From NCBI GenBank assembly GCA_046715235.1, contig JBKJZO010000076.1:1-17230 (forward strand): a stretch of DNA of 17,230 bases, read 5' to 3'. Origin of the DNA: JBKJZO01 sp046715235 (GTDB lineage Bacteria > Actinomycetota > Actinomycetes > BP-191). Below, piece after piece: positions 6,188 to 12,982 of this stretch (the stretch's first letter is position 1; every line of letters begins with the position of its first letter). The notes beneath the pieces are model-generated. The model was not told the origin of the DNA. It ran no database searches and saw only the letters and a program-made list of their open reading frames with translations. Made by a program: the position numbers and the translations under genes.

Positions 6188-7126
6188 GTGCGCTCGATCT
6201 GGAAAGGCTCGATCACGTTCGGCCTGGTGACGATCCCGGTGAAGTTGTACTCGGCCACCGAGGAACGTGACGTGCAGTTCAACCAGGTGCACGTGAAGGA
6301 CGGCGGCCGCATCCGCTACAAGCGCATCTGCGAAAAGGACGGCAAGGAGGTCGAGTACGCCGACATCGCCAAGGGCTACCAGCTCCCGAACGGCGAGGTC
6401 GTCGTACTCACGGATGAGGACTTCAAGGACCTGCCGCTGTCGACGAGCCGCGCGATAGACGTCCTCGAGTTCGTGCCGCTGGAACAGGTCGACCCGATCT
6501 ACTTCGCCAAGAGCTATTACCTCGAACCCGAGAAGGCAGGAGCGAAGCCCTACGTGCTGCTGCGCGAGGCTCTCGAGCAGTCCGGCCGGGTCGCGCTGGT
6601 CAAGGTGGCGCTGCGTCAGCGCGAGCAGCTCGCGACCATGCGAGTGAAGGACGGCGTCTTCGTGCTGGAGACGATGCTTTGGCCGGACGAGATCCGGGAC
6701 GTCGACTTCGGCTTCCTCGACGACAAGGTCGACGTCAAACCGCAGGAAGTCGCGATGGCGGGGGCGCTGATCGACAGCCTGAGCGCTGACTTCGACCCGT
6801 CGCAGTACCAGGACGCCTACCGCGAAGCGCTCGAGGAAGTCATCGACGCGAAGGTCGCCGGCCGGGAGGTGGTGCAGCCCGCAGAGACGCCGACCGAGTC
6901 GGGTGGGGTCGTCGACCTGATGTCGGCACTGCGCGCGAGCGTCGAGGCGGCAAAGGCGAAGAAGGCACCTGCCGCGGCCGAGAAGCCGGCGAGCAAGGCG
7001 GCGGCGAAGAAGGCCGCGAAGCCCGCCGCGGCCAAGAAGGCGGCTCGCGCGAAGTCGTCGTCGACGCCGGCAAAGACGGCTGCAGCGAGCAAAGCGCCGC
7101 GCAAGGCGGCCCGCAAGAGCGCCTGA
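6188..7126 (+). CDS. ku: NHEJ DNA end-binding protein Ku
   Basis: This 312-residue bacterial Ku forms a homodimeric ring on broken DNA ends and recruits LigD-type ligases and polymerases. The N-terminus VRSIWKGSITFGLVTIPVKL and the Ku beta-barrel core cover about residues 1-250, including YLEPEKAGAKPYVLLREAL (111-129) and the conserved MRVKDGVFVLETMLWPDE stretch (151-168). Residues 251-312 form a low-complexity Lys/Ala/Pro tail (such as KKAAKPAAAKKAARAK) resembling histone-H1-like tails; in mycobacterial Ku, similar lysine-rich tails are reported to bind DNA. The GTG start at 6188 follows a GGAGG by 6 nt. Its direction, opposite the ligase-polymerase operon, places both under one control region. 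Length and order are otherwise ordinary. Confidence 0.97.
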   Translation: MRSIWKGSITFGLVTIPVKLYSATEERDVQFNQVHVKDGGRIRYKRICEKDGKEVEYADIAKGYQLPNGEVVVLTDEDFKDLPLSTSRAIDVLEFVPLEQVDPIYFAKSYYLEPEKAGAKPYVLLREALEQSGRVALVKVALRQREQLATMRVKDGVFVLETMLWPDEIRDVDFGFLDDKVDVKPQEVAMAGALIDSLSADFDPSQYQDAYREALEEVIDAKVAGREVVQPAETPTESGGVVDLMSALRASVEAAKAKKAPAAAEKPASKAAAKKAAKPAAAKKAARAKSSSTPAKTAAASKAPRKAARKSA

Positions 7127-7156
7127 GAAGGGCACTCGTGCTGGATCGCACTCCTG

Positions 7157-7162
7157 TACCGT
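7157..7162 (+). promoter_or_regulatory. Candidate -10 element for a leaderless transcript (TACCGT)
   Basis: TACCGT ends 8 nt before the ATG at 7171. No Shine-Dalgarno precedes that ATG, so transcription starting at or near the start codon would fit. No clear -35 is visible, and the motif lies only 30 bp beyond the Ku stop codon. Confidence 0.35.
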
Positions 7163-7170
7163 GCTCAAGC

Positions 7171-7896
7171 ATGTCGGGGGGCGTACCGATCATCGGATTG
7201 GACAACTCTGTCCGACGTGCCCTGACTGGGGAGATCGCGGTGACGGTGACCGACTACGACGAGATCGTCGCTGCGCTGCGCGCGGTCCCGGGTGTCGCCG
7301 ACGCCGACGTGCAGCCCGACTCGGACGGCGGCGGCCTCGGCATGCTGCGCCTGGGCCTAGCGCCCGGCTACGACGAGGTCGAAGTGGCAACCACGGTCGG
7401 CCGGCTCCTGCGTGAGCGATTCGGTCTCGGCGTCGACGCTGAGCGCGTCCAGCTCGTCGAGGACGCCGACATCTCGCCCGCGACCATCGAGGACGAGCCC
7501 GAGCCCGCGACCAGCCGGCCGGCCATCCAGCGCATGCACCTTGTCTCCTCCGGCCTCGACGTGACGGTCACCGTCACGCTTGGTCACAACGGTCGCGATT
7601 CAGTCGGCGAGGCCAGCGGTACGGCGACGCAGTCCGGCGTACACAAGGCAGTTGCCCTTGCGACGCTGAACGCCGTGGAGGGCTTCATTGGCCAGAGCGT
7701 TCGTTTCGAGGTCGACCACCTGGAAGTCACCCAGATGGGCTCCGCTCGCACGGTGGTTGCCGGCGTCACGCTCGTATCGACCCGCGGCGTGGAGCGGCTT
7801 ACCGGTGCGGCCGTGGTCCGTGAGGACGTTCGGCAGGCCGTTATCCGCGCGACCCTCGACGCAGTCAACAGGCGGATCGAGAAGCTACTCGCCTGA
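7171..7896 (+). CDS. Conserved hypothetical protein with LeuA-allosteric-domain-like C-terminal half
   Basis: This 241-residue soluble protein is not one I can name. Residues 23-97 look like a small alpha/beta domain (VTVTDYDEIVAALRAVPG, then two strands and a helix RLLRERFG). A Pro/Glu-rich linker spans about 100-118. Residues 119-241 contain two similar strand-strand-helix units: VTLGHNGRDSVGEASG with HKAVALATLNAVEGFI, and VTLVSTRGVERLTGAA with RQAVIRATLDAVNRRI. This pattern and the closing AVNR resemble the regulatory (dimerisation) domain of 2-isopropylmalate synthase, but no TIM-barrel enzyme is attached. I chose the ATG at 7171 over a GTG at 7138 because the upstream 11 codons lack a ribosome site and a TACCGT -10 lies within them. 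Its job, and any link to Ku, are unknown. Confidence 0.75.
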   Translation: MSGGVPIIGLDNSVRRALTGEIAVTVTDYDEIVAALRAVPGVADADVQPDSDGGGLGMLRLGLAPGYDEVEVATTVGRLLRERFGLGVDAERVQLVEDADISPATIEDEPEPATSRPAIQRMHLVSSGLDVTVTVTLGHNGRDSVGEASGTATQSGVHKAVALATLNAVEGFIGQSVRFEVDHLEVTQMGSARTVVAGVTLVSTRGVERLTGAAVVREDVRQAVIRATLDAVNRRIEKLLA

Positions 7897-7966
7897 GTGC
7901 CAGGCAGCAGTACACACGGCATTCACTGCGAAACAGGCTGCGGGGAAACGACTTCAGTCCTGCGCG

Positions 7967-7981
7967 CCGATCGAAGATCGG
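7967..7981. terminator. Short hairpin between convergent genes, weak terminator candidate
   Basis: CCGATC (7967-7972) and GATCGG (7976-7981) can pair around a GAA loop in the 95-bp gap between two convergent genes. The stem is only 6 bp and no T-run follows in either direction, so termination here is a guess from position and symmetry. Confidence 0.25.
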
Positions 7982-7991
7982 GCTGGCTGAG

Positions 7992-8570
7992 CTACCTGCG
8001 GACGTACGCCGCGACGCGAGTCGGCCCGTATGTCGCCGAGTAGTGCGTCGAGAAGTTCTGGGTGTTGTAGCCCAGACCGTCCGCGCGAGCGACCCAGCCC
8101 ATGCCGATGAACTTGAACGACGGGTTGAGGATGTTGGCCTTGTGGTGCGGCGAGTTCATGTACGCGTCGAAGAGACGGTCGGGGTCGCTGTTGCAGTAGC
8201 CGACGTTCTCCGCGATCAAGCGCCAGCCCTGGCCACCGGACGCCTGCAGCTCCGTCTTCATGTTCGGGTTGTGCTTGAGGGTGTTGACCTTGAGTTGCGC
8301 TGCCGACCAGCGGCGCGCGACGTCAGTGAAACCGGCAGCAACCGTCAGGGGGGCGATATTGCGCGCCTTGCGGGCAGCGTTGATGCGCCCGAGGAGGCGG
8401 CTCTCGACGCTGTTGAGCTGGACGCCGGCACCCGTGCTCGCCTTGATCTGCGCGCGCGTCGCGGCGGACGCGGCGGGCGCGTTGAAGGTGAACGTCGTCG
8501 CCAGCGCGATGAGTAGGGCGAGGAACACTCGCGCTGATCGCCGGCGGGCTGCTGTGCTGGAAATGGCCAA
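7992..8570 (-). CDS. Secreted CAP-domain (SCP/PR-1-like) protein
   Basis: This 192-residue exported protein has a basic start (RRRSAR), a hydrophobic core FLALLIALATTFTF and a signal peptidase site after AASA (about 36/37). The mature part is a CAP domain: ARRWSAAQL (85-93), KHNP with H100, AENVGYC with E121, the signature SPHHKANIL (140-148) and GMGWV (156-160), so the usual His/Glu cleft residues are kept. CAP proteins are extracellular with varied and often unknown roles, including lipid binding. The gene is monocistronic, convergent with the LeuA-like protein and divergent from the hydrolase. The start is uncertain: TTG at 8570 gives a full signal peptide, but the GGGGG upstream (8577-8573) is only 2 nt away, an unusually tight spacing. 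Confidence 0.88.
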   Translation of the reverse strand: MAISSTAARRRSARVFLALLIALATTFTFNAPAASAATRAQIKASTGAGVQLNSVESRLLGRINAARKARNIAPLTVAAGFTDVARRWSAAQLKVNTLKHNPNMKTELQASGGQGWRLIAENVGYCNSDPDRLFDAYMNSPHHKANILNPSFKFIGMGWVARADGLGYNTQNFSTHYSATYGPTRVAAYVRR

Positions 8571-8658
8571 ATCCCCCTACGGAGCTTCTGCGGACCCTTG
8601 ATAGGTCGGCACCGCGGGGTCACCTCCGTACGCCTGATCGGGTGAACGAATCGGCCAC
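8563..8658 (-). promoter_or_regulatory. Potentially structured 5' leader of the CAP gene
   Basis: On the minus strand three nested pairings can form. GUGGCC (8658-8653) pairs with GGCCAU (8568-8563) with one G-U; UACGGAG (8630-8624) with CUCCGUA (8584-8578); and GACCC (8621-8617) with GGGUC (8597-8593). The GGGGG ribosome-site-like run lies between the middle and outer 3' strands, and the outer stem reaches the TTG start. This could be a cis-regulatory RNA. It lacks features that would let me assign a known riboswitch class, and the transcription start is not known. Confidence 0.3.
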
Positions 8659-8662
8659 GGAT

Positions 8663-8668
8663 TAGGCT
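8663..8668 (+). promoter_or_regulatory. Candidate -10 element for a leaderless transcript (TAGGCT)
   Basis: TAGGCT lies 6 nt before the GTG at 8675 of the alpha/beta hydrolase, and no ribosome binding site precedes that start. The same hexamer at the same distance precedes the minus-strand transporter GTG at 1011. No -35 is obvious. Confidence 0.45.
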
Positions 8669-8674
8669 GAGTAG

Positions 8675-9658
8675 GTGAAAACGTCTGATATCGGCCGGGT
8701 TCCGAGCCCCCGGCGCCGCGCGCTCCCCGGGCCGGGTGAGCGACCCCTGCCGCCATGGCCGGGCCTGCCAGTCGATGTCGCAGGCCAGCGGTTGTTCGTA
8801 CGCCGGACCGCCACTCCGGACGTAACGCCAGCGCTGTTCGTGCACGGCCTGGGCGGGTCGTCGACCAACTGGACCGACCTCATGGCGCTGCTCGCGGATG
8901 GTTTCGACGGGCATGCGGTCGACCTGCCTGGCTTCGGCAATTCCGCGCCGCCTCTCACCGGCAACTACGGCCTCGACGCCCATGCGAGCGCAGTTGCCGG
9001 CTACATCGAGCAGGAGATCGGCGCTCCCGTGCACCTGTTCGGCAACTCGCTGGGCGGCGCCGTGACGGCCGTCCTCGCGGCGTCGCGGCCCGAGTTGGTG
9101 CGCTCGTTGACGTTCGTCTCGGCCGCGCTGCCGTCGTACCGCCCGCAAGTGGGTTCCGACCCGCGTATGCCGCTGCTGCTCGTGCCGGGCCTGTCCCAGC
9201 TCACGTTGCGGGCTCTGAGCCGGCACTCCGCCGAGCGCCGCACTCAAGCCATCGTCCGGCTGTGCTTCGCCAATCCCGAGGCCGTTTCGCACGAGCGATT
9301 CGCCGAGGCGGTCGAGGAGCTGCGCAAGCGGCGGGCGATGGCCTGGTACGACGACGCGCTCACCCTTTCGCTGCGCGGTTTGGTCCGCGCCTACCTCCGG
9401 CCGGGGCGCGACGGGCTGTGGTCTCAGGTGAAGGGGCTGCGCATGCCGGTGCTGATCGTTCATGGAACGAACGACCGACTAGTGCCCGTCGCCGTATCGC
9501 AGCGCGCTGCGCGAGCCATCCCAGGATCGCGCCTTGTCCTAGTCGACTCGGCTGGGCACGTCCCGCAGATTGAGTCGCCGTACGCCGTTGCCGACGCTTT
9601 TCTTGCTATGCACGCTGCGATGGACGCAGCCGCGCCGATGCGGGAGGGTCCCCGTTGA
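8675..9658 (+). CDS. Alpha/beta-fold hydrolase
   Basis: This 327-residue serine hydrolase of the alpha/beta superfamily has all catalytic landmarks: the oxyanion-loop HGLG (57-60), nucleophile elbow GNSLGG with S125, acid D267 in GTNDRLVP, and H295 in AGHVPQIE. Residues 152-240 form the lid region between the core halves. There is no signal peptide; the first 30 residues are Pro/Arg-rich and probably disordered. The substrate (ester, epoxide or other) cannot be told from sequence. The GTG start seems leaderless, following TAGGCT by 6 nt. Its stop overlaps the TTG start of the coiled-coil gene, so the two are translated together. Confidence 0.9.
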   Translation: MKTSDIGRVPSPRRRALPGPGERPLPPWPGLPVDVAGQRLFVRRTATPDVTPALFVHGLGGSSTNWTDLMALLADGFDGHAVDLPGFGNSAPPLTGNYGLDAHASAVAGYIEQEIGAPVHLFGNSLGGAVTAVLAASRPELVRSLTFVSAALPSYRPQVGSDPRMPLLLVPGLSQLTLRALSRHSAERRTQAIVRLCFANPEAVSHERFAEAVEELRKRRAMAWYDDALTLSLRGLVRAYLRPGRDGLWSQVKGLRMPVLIVHGTNDRLVPVAVSQRAARAIPGSRLVLVDSAGHVPQIESPYAVADAFLAMHAAMDAAAPMREGPR

Positions 9659-10965
9659 CAGAGCAAGATCCATCGCACCCGGAGGACGTCGTGGACGAGT
9701 ACCTGCGCTTGACCCCGTCGCCCAGCGGCGCGGTGAGCGAGCGGATGCAGGCACTGCTCTCACGCGCCGTCGAGGACCAGGTCAACGAGCAGCGAGAGGT
9801 CCAATCGCTTCTCAACGAGGTCAAGAACGCGCTGGCCGAGGTGCAGCGCGACACGCGGATCAGCCCGGCTGGCGACGCGGATCTGCGCGCAGAGCTCGCC
9901 AACCATTCCAGTGAGACGCGGGTGCAGCTGACGTTGCTCGACGAGCGGCTCGAAGCATTGGTACGCGCGGTCAGCACCAGTGCGCAGGTGCTCCAGGGCC
10001 TGTCGGGTCAGCTCGAGCGGGTGAACGAGGCGGTCCGCGACCGGTCGGCGGAGGCAGTCCGGACCGAACCCATCGCTCAGGTGCGCCATGAGGTCGCCGA
10101 CCTACGGACGCAGGTCGGCGGCATGGAGGCCCTGCTGCACAGCGAGATCTCGACGCTCGGTGAGCGATTCACGAGCGAGGTCGAGGCACTGCGTGACATG
10201 TCCGGCTCGATCACGCAGGCAGTCACCGACCATGTCGACAACGCGGTGCTCGTCCTGGCTGAGGCGCTGTTGCGGCGACCGGGGCCGGCTGCCGACGAGG
10301 CGGCCGAGAGCGGTAGCGAGATGCAGACCGAGCCCGAGGATCTGCTGGCCACTGCACCCGTGCCCGAGGAGCCCGCCGCGGCTGAGCCAGAAACCGTCGA
10401 GCCTGCAACCGTCGACGAAGCAGTCGTCGAGCCAGAGGTCGTCGAGGAAGCCGCCGTCGAGGAGGTTGAGGAGCCACCGGCGGATGAGCCGACGCCGGCA
10501 TCGGGGCCGGCCTTGGGCCCCAACCTGGCTCTGGTCGAATCGACACACACGGCCGAGAGCTACGACGACGTGCTGAGCGAGATTCCCGAAAGCGAGATCC
10601 CCGAGAGCGACGAGGGCTCGGTGTTCCCGCAGTTCCGGCAGGCGCCGTACGACCTTGAGCGCTCGTTGTTCGGCGACAGGTCGCGGGTGTTCGTCGCCGC
10701 GGAAACGGCGGCGGAGGGCGATGTCGAACCCGATGTCTCTGCTGGCTCGCCGCCCGAGGACGTCGCCGAGCCGGACGTCGCCGAGGCTGACGTCGCCGAG
10801 CCGGATGTCGCCCAGCCGGATGTCGCCCAGCCGGACGTCGAGGACACGGTTCGGCGAGGCGACTACGTCGCGTACGAGGAAGAGGACGTCGCCCCCGCGG
10901 AGGACGACGAGGACGACGAGGATGAGGCGCCGCGGCGGCGTCCCTGGTGGCGTCCCACCAACTGA
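9655..10965 (+). CDS. Acidic coiled-coil protein with DVA-type repeats, function unknown
   Basis: I do not recognise this 436-residue cytoplasmic protein. Residues 25-205 are heptad-like and probably coiled coil (such as VQSLLNEVKNALAEVQRD and LLDERLEALVRAVSTS). Residues 212-425 are acidic and low in complexity, with Glu/Pro/Val/Ala stretches, a duplicated SEIPE and a run of DVAEP/DVAQP pentapeptides. A DEDDEDE cluster is followed by a basic, aromatic end, RRRPWWRPTN. There is no membrane segment or signal peptide. The TTG start is well supported: GGGAGGG (9642-9648) lies 6 nt upstream and the start overlaps the hydrolase TGA as TTGA. Coupling suggests partnership with that hydrolase; a scaffold role would be a guess. 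Confidence 0.8.
   Translation: MTEQDPSHPEDVVDEYLRLTPSPSGAVSERMQALLSRAVEDQVNEQREVQSLLNEVKNALAEVQRDTRISPAGDADLRAELANHSSETRVQLTLLDERLEALVRAVSTSAQVLQGLSGQLERVNEAVRDRSAEAVRTEPIAQVRHEVADLRTQVGGMEALLHSEISTLGERFTSEVEALRDMSGSITQAVTDHVDNAVLVLAEALLRRPGPAADEAAESGSEMQTEPEDLLATAPVPEEPAAAEPETVEPATVDEAVVEPEVVEEAAVEEVEEPPADEPTPASGPALGPNLALVESTHTAESYDDVLSEIPESEIPESDEGSVFPQFRQAPYDLERSLFGDRSRVFVAAETAAEGDVEPDVSAGSPPEDVAEPDVAEADVAEPDVAQPDVAQPDVEDTVRRGDYVAYEEEDVAPAEDDEDDEDEAPRRRPWWRPTN
10753..10842 (+). repeat. Six tandem 15-bp in-frame repeats (EPDVA units)
   Basis: Six adjacent 15-bp units, consensus GAGCCGGACGTCGCC, encode PEDVA, EPDVA, EADVA, EPDVA, QPDVA and QPDVE inside the acidic coiled-coil protein. Copies differ by one to a few bases. 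Such in-frame tandem repeats tend to vary in number between strains. Confidence 0.85.
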
Positions 10966-10985
10966 GCGCGCGGCGCCGTACACAG

Positions 10986-11017
10986 AAAAGGACCCCGCTG
11001 GTCAGCAGGGTCCTTTT
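10986..11017. terminator. Bidirectional Rho-independent terminator
   Basis: AAAAGGACCC (10986-10995) pairs perfectly with GGGTCCTTTT (11008-11017) around a 12-nt loop, giving a GC stem with A and T tracts on both sides. It lies between the convergent coiled-coil gene (ends 10965) and the csbD-like gene (ends 11043), and can terminate transcription from both. Confidence 0.9.
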
Positions 11018-11042
11018 CGCGTGAGGGTGAGCTTGTAACGGA

Positions 11043-11216
11043 CTACTTCTTGAACGCATCCTTCACTTTCTCGCCGGCCTGCTTGAGGTCCGCCTTTGTC
11101 TGGTCGAGCTTGCCCTCGGCCTGCATCTCCTCGTCACCGGTCGCGCCACCCACGTGCTCCTTGAACTCACCCTTGAGGTTTTGAGTGGCGTTCTTGAGCT
11201 TGTCGTCTGCACCCAT
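11043..11216 (-). CDS. CsbD-family stress-response protein
   Basis: This 57-residue, highly charged, helical protein reads MGADDKLKNATQNLKGEFKE and onward, with the GxxTGDEEMQAEGKxDQxKADLKQAGEKVKDAF pattern typical of CsbD (PF05532). The family is induced by general stress and by sigma-B in Bacillus; its molecular role is unknown. The ATG at 11216 follows a strong AAGGAGG by 7 nt. A sigma-B-like motif lies 33-58 bp upstream, and the bidirectional terminator follows the stop. The gene appears monocistronic and is divergent from moeZ across a 203-bp gap. Confidence 0.93.
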   Translation of the reverse strand: MGADDKLKNATQNLKGEFKEHVGGATGDEEMQAEGKLDQTKADLKQAGEKVKDAFKK

Positions 11217-11248
11217 CAGTTGACCTCCTTGTTGGTCGCACCACGGGC

Positions 11249-11274
11249 CTACCCGCGGCGTACCTGACGGACAC
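11249..11274 (-). promoter_or_regulatory. Candidate sigma-B-type promoter (GTGT-N16-GGGTAG)
   Basis: The minus strand reads GTGT (11274-11271), 16 nt, then GGGTAG (11254-11249), one base off the GNNT-N14-16-GGGTAY pattern. It ends 32 nt before the csbD-like ATG, almost the same spacing as the motif upstream of the DUF6158-type gene. Apart from the two ribosome sites, I see nothing else definable in the 203-bp gap 11217-11419, and no clear promoter for moeZ. Confidence 0.4.
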
Positions 11275-11419
11275 GCCATATCGTCGTTTCGCGCATCACG
11301 CGTGGAGCGGCGACAATCGATGCACAGCCGGTTCGCCGCGTTGCGCGCGGGGCCGGAAACATTGGTGCGCTCGCGTGGTTGCACCTCTGGACGTCGCCGA
11401 AGCGTAGGAGAGCACTGCC

Positions 11420-12592
11420 GTGTCGTTGCCACCCCTGGTCGAACCCGCCGCCGGACTGTCGAAGGCCGAGATCGAGCGGTACTCGCGGCACCTGATCATT
11501 CCCGACGTGCGGCTCGAGGGGCAGCTGCGTCTGAAGAACTCGCGCGTGCTGTGCGTGGGCGCCGGCGGTCTCGGCTCGCCCGCGATCATGTACCTCGCCG
11601 CCGCCGGTGTCGGCACGATCGGCATCCTCGAGTTCGACGTCGTCGACGAGAGCAACCTGCAGCGCCAGATCATCCACCGCCAGGCCGATGTCGGTCACTC
11701 CAAAGCGCAGAGCGCGGCCGACAAGGTGCGCGAGATCAACCCGTTCGTCGACGTACGGCTGCACGAGGAACGCCTGACCTCCGACAACGCGATGGAGATC
11801 TTCGCCGGCTACGACATCATCGTCGACGGCACCGACAACTTCGCGACCCGCTACCTCGTCAACGACGCGTGCGTGCTGCTCGGCAAGCCCTACGTCTGGG
11901 GCTCGATCTTCCGGTTCGACGGGCAGGCGTCGGTCTTCTGGGCCGAGTACGGACCGTGCTACCGCTGCCTCTACCCCGAGCCGCCGCCGCCGGGGATGGT
12001 CCCGTCCTGCGCCGAGGGTGGCGTGCTCGGCGTCCTGTGCGCGTCGGTCGGCTCGATCCAGGTGACCGAGGCGATCAAGGTCCTCACCGGCATCGGCGAG
12101 CCGCTCGTCGGTCAGCTGATGATCTACGACGCCCTCGAGATGAGCTACCGCAAGGTGCGCGCACGCAAGGACCCCGAGTGCCCGCTGTGCGGCAAGAACC
12201 CCACCATCACTGCGCTCATCGACTACGAGGCGTGGTGCGGCACCGTGTCCGACGCGGCGGTCGAGGCGGCGGCGGGTTCGACGATCACCGCGGGTGAGCT
12301 GAAGGCGATGTTCGACCGCGGCGACGACTTCCTGCTCGTCGACGTACGCGAGCCTGCGGAGTACGACATCGTTCGGATCCCCGGGTCGGTGCTGATCCCG
12401 AAGGGCGACATCCCGGCCAAGCTCGCCGAGTTGCCGCTGCACAAGCCGATCGTGCTGCACTGCAAGTCAGGAGTGCGCTCCGCCGAGGCGCTCGCGACCC
12501 TCAAAAACGCCGGCTTCGCGTCGGCGACGCACGTGCAGGGCGGCGTGCTCGCCTGGGTCCACCAGGTCGACCCGAGCCTGCCGACCTACTAG
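11420..12592 (+). CDS. moeZ: MoeZ: adenylyltransferase-rhodanese sulfur-carrier activating enzyme
   Basis: This 390-residue MoeB-rhodanese fusion adenylates the C-terminal Gly-Gly of ubiquitin-like sulfur carriers (MoaD, CysO, ThiS type) and passes sulfur to them. The N-terminal E1-like domain (about 15-265) has the nucleotide loop GAGGLGSP (47-54), DGTDN (136-140), the conserved PSCAEGGVLG with C197, and a zinc knuckle CYRC (C180, C183) plus CPLC (C254, C257). Residues 287-385 are the rhodanese domain with persulfide Cys C348 in HCKSGVRS. Length and domain order are those of mycobacterial MoeZ. The GTG start follows AGGAG (11406-11410) by 9 nt. The alkyltransferase-like gene begins 18 bp downstream. 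Confidence 0.95.
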   Translation: MSLPPLVEPAAGLSKAEIERYSRHLIIPDVRLEGQLRLKNSRVLCVGAGGLGSPAIMYLAAAGVGTIGILEFDVVDESNLQRQIIHRQADVGHSKAQSAADKVREINPFVDVRLHEERLTSDNAMEIFAGYDIIVDGTDNFATRYLVNDACVLLGKPYVWGSIFRFDGQASVFWAEYGPCYRCLYPEPPPPGMVPSCAEGGVLGVLCASVGSIQVTEAIKVLTGIGEPLVGQLMIYDALEMSYRKVRARKDPECPLCGKNPTITALIDYEAWCGTVSDAAVEAAAGSTITAGELKAMFDRGDDFLLVDVREPAEYDIVRIPGSVLIPKGDIPAKLAELPLHKPIVLHCKSGVRSAEALATLKNAGFASATHVQGGVLAWVHQVDPSLPTY

Positions 12593-12610
12593 GTCAGCGC
12601 GTTCCGCGGC

Positions 12611-12913
12611 GTGGACGAGCCGTCGGCGCACGCCGAGCGCGTGCTGGCCGATGTGGCGCAGATCCCCCCGGGCAGGGTGATGAGCTACGGCGACGTGGCC
12701 GAGTTCATGGGTGAGGGGTCAGCGCGCGCAGTTGGCGGGGTGATGTTCACGTGGGGCGCCGACGTGCCGTGGCACCGCGTCGTCATGGCCGACGGCCGGC
12801 CCAAGCCGTTCGGGTCGGAAGAACACCTGGCGCTGCTAAGAGCGGACCGGACGCCGATGACGACCGCCGGCTCCCGCGTCGACATGCGGCTGGCCCGCTG
12901 GGACGGCCGTTAG
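12611..12913 (+). CDS. atl: Alkyltransferase-like protein (ATL, MGMT family without catalytic Cys)
   Basis: This 100-residue protein covers only the DNA-binding C-terminal domain of O6-methylguanine-DNA methyltransferase. The helix-turn-helix and arginine finger are kept (SYGDVAEFMG, then ARAVGGVM with R39), but the catalytic PCHRV is PWHRV, with Trp54 replacing the acceptor cysteine. Known ATL proteins with this change bind O6-alkylguanine without repairing it and direct it to nucleotide excision repair. The GTG start lacks a good ribosome site and sits 18 bp after moeZ, so it probably depends on that transcript. As I remember it, the M. tuberculosis counterpart (Rv3204) also lies between moeZ and adnA. 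Confidence 0.9.
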   Translation: MDEPSAHAERVLADVAQIPPGRVMSYGDVAEFMGEGSARAVGGVMFTWGADVPWHRVVMADGRPKPFGSEEHLALLRADRTPMTTAGSRVDMRLARWDGR

Positions 12914-12982
12914 CCCGGGAAATGTCAGCCGTGCGTGATGTCATGGACCCGTCGAAGCCCATCCCCACCGCTCGAGGTGACC

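Noticed and set aside
5990..7168. 392-codon open frame on the minus strand across Ku
   Set aside because: Antisense to Ku, whose whole length is conserved; composition is that of a complementary-frame artefact.
8571..8660. c-di-AMP (ydaO-type) riboswitch before the CAP gene
   Set aside because: The conserved GGGUGAAU-like and GCUAACCxCGUAGGCG blocks are not both present, and the leader is short for that class.
10753..10842. Tandem repeats as a CRISPR-like array
   Set aside because: The 15-bp units are contiguous without spacers and in frame within a coding region.
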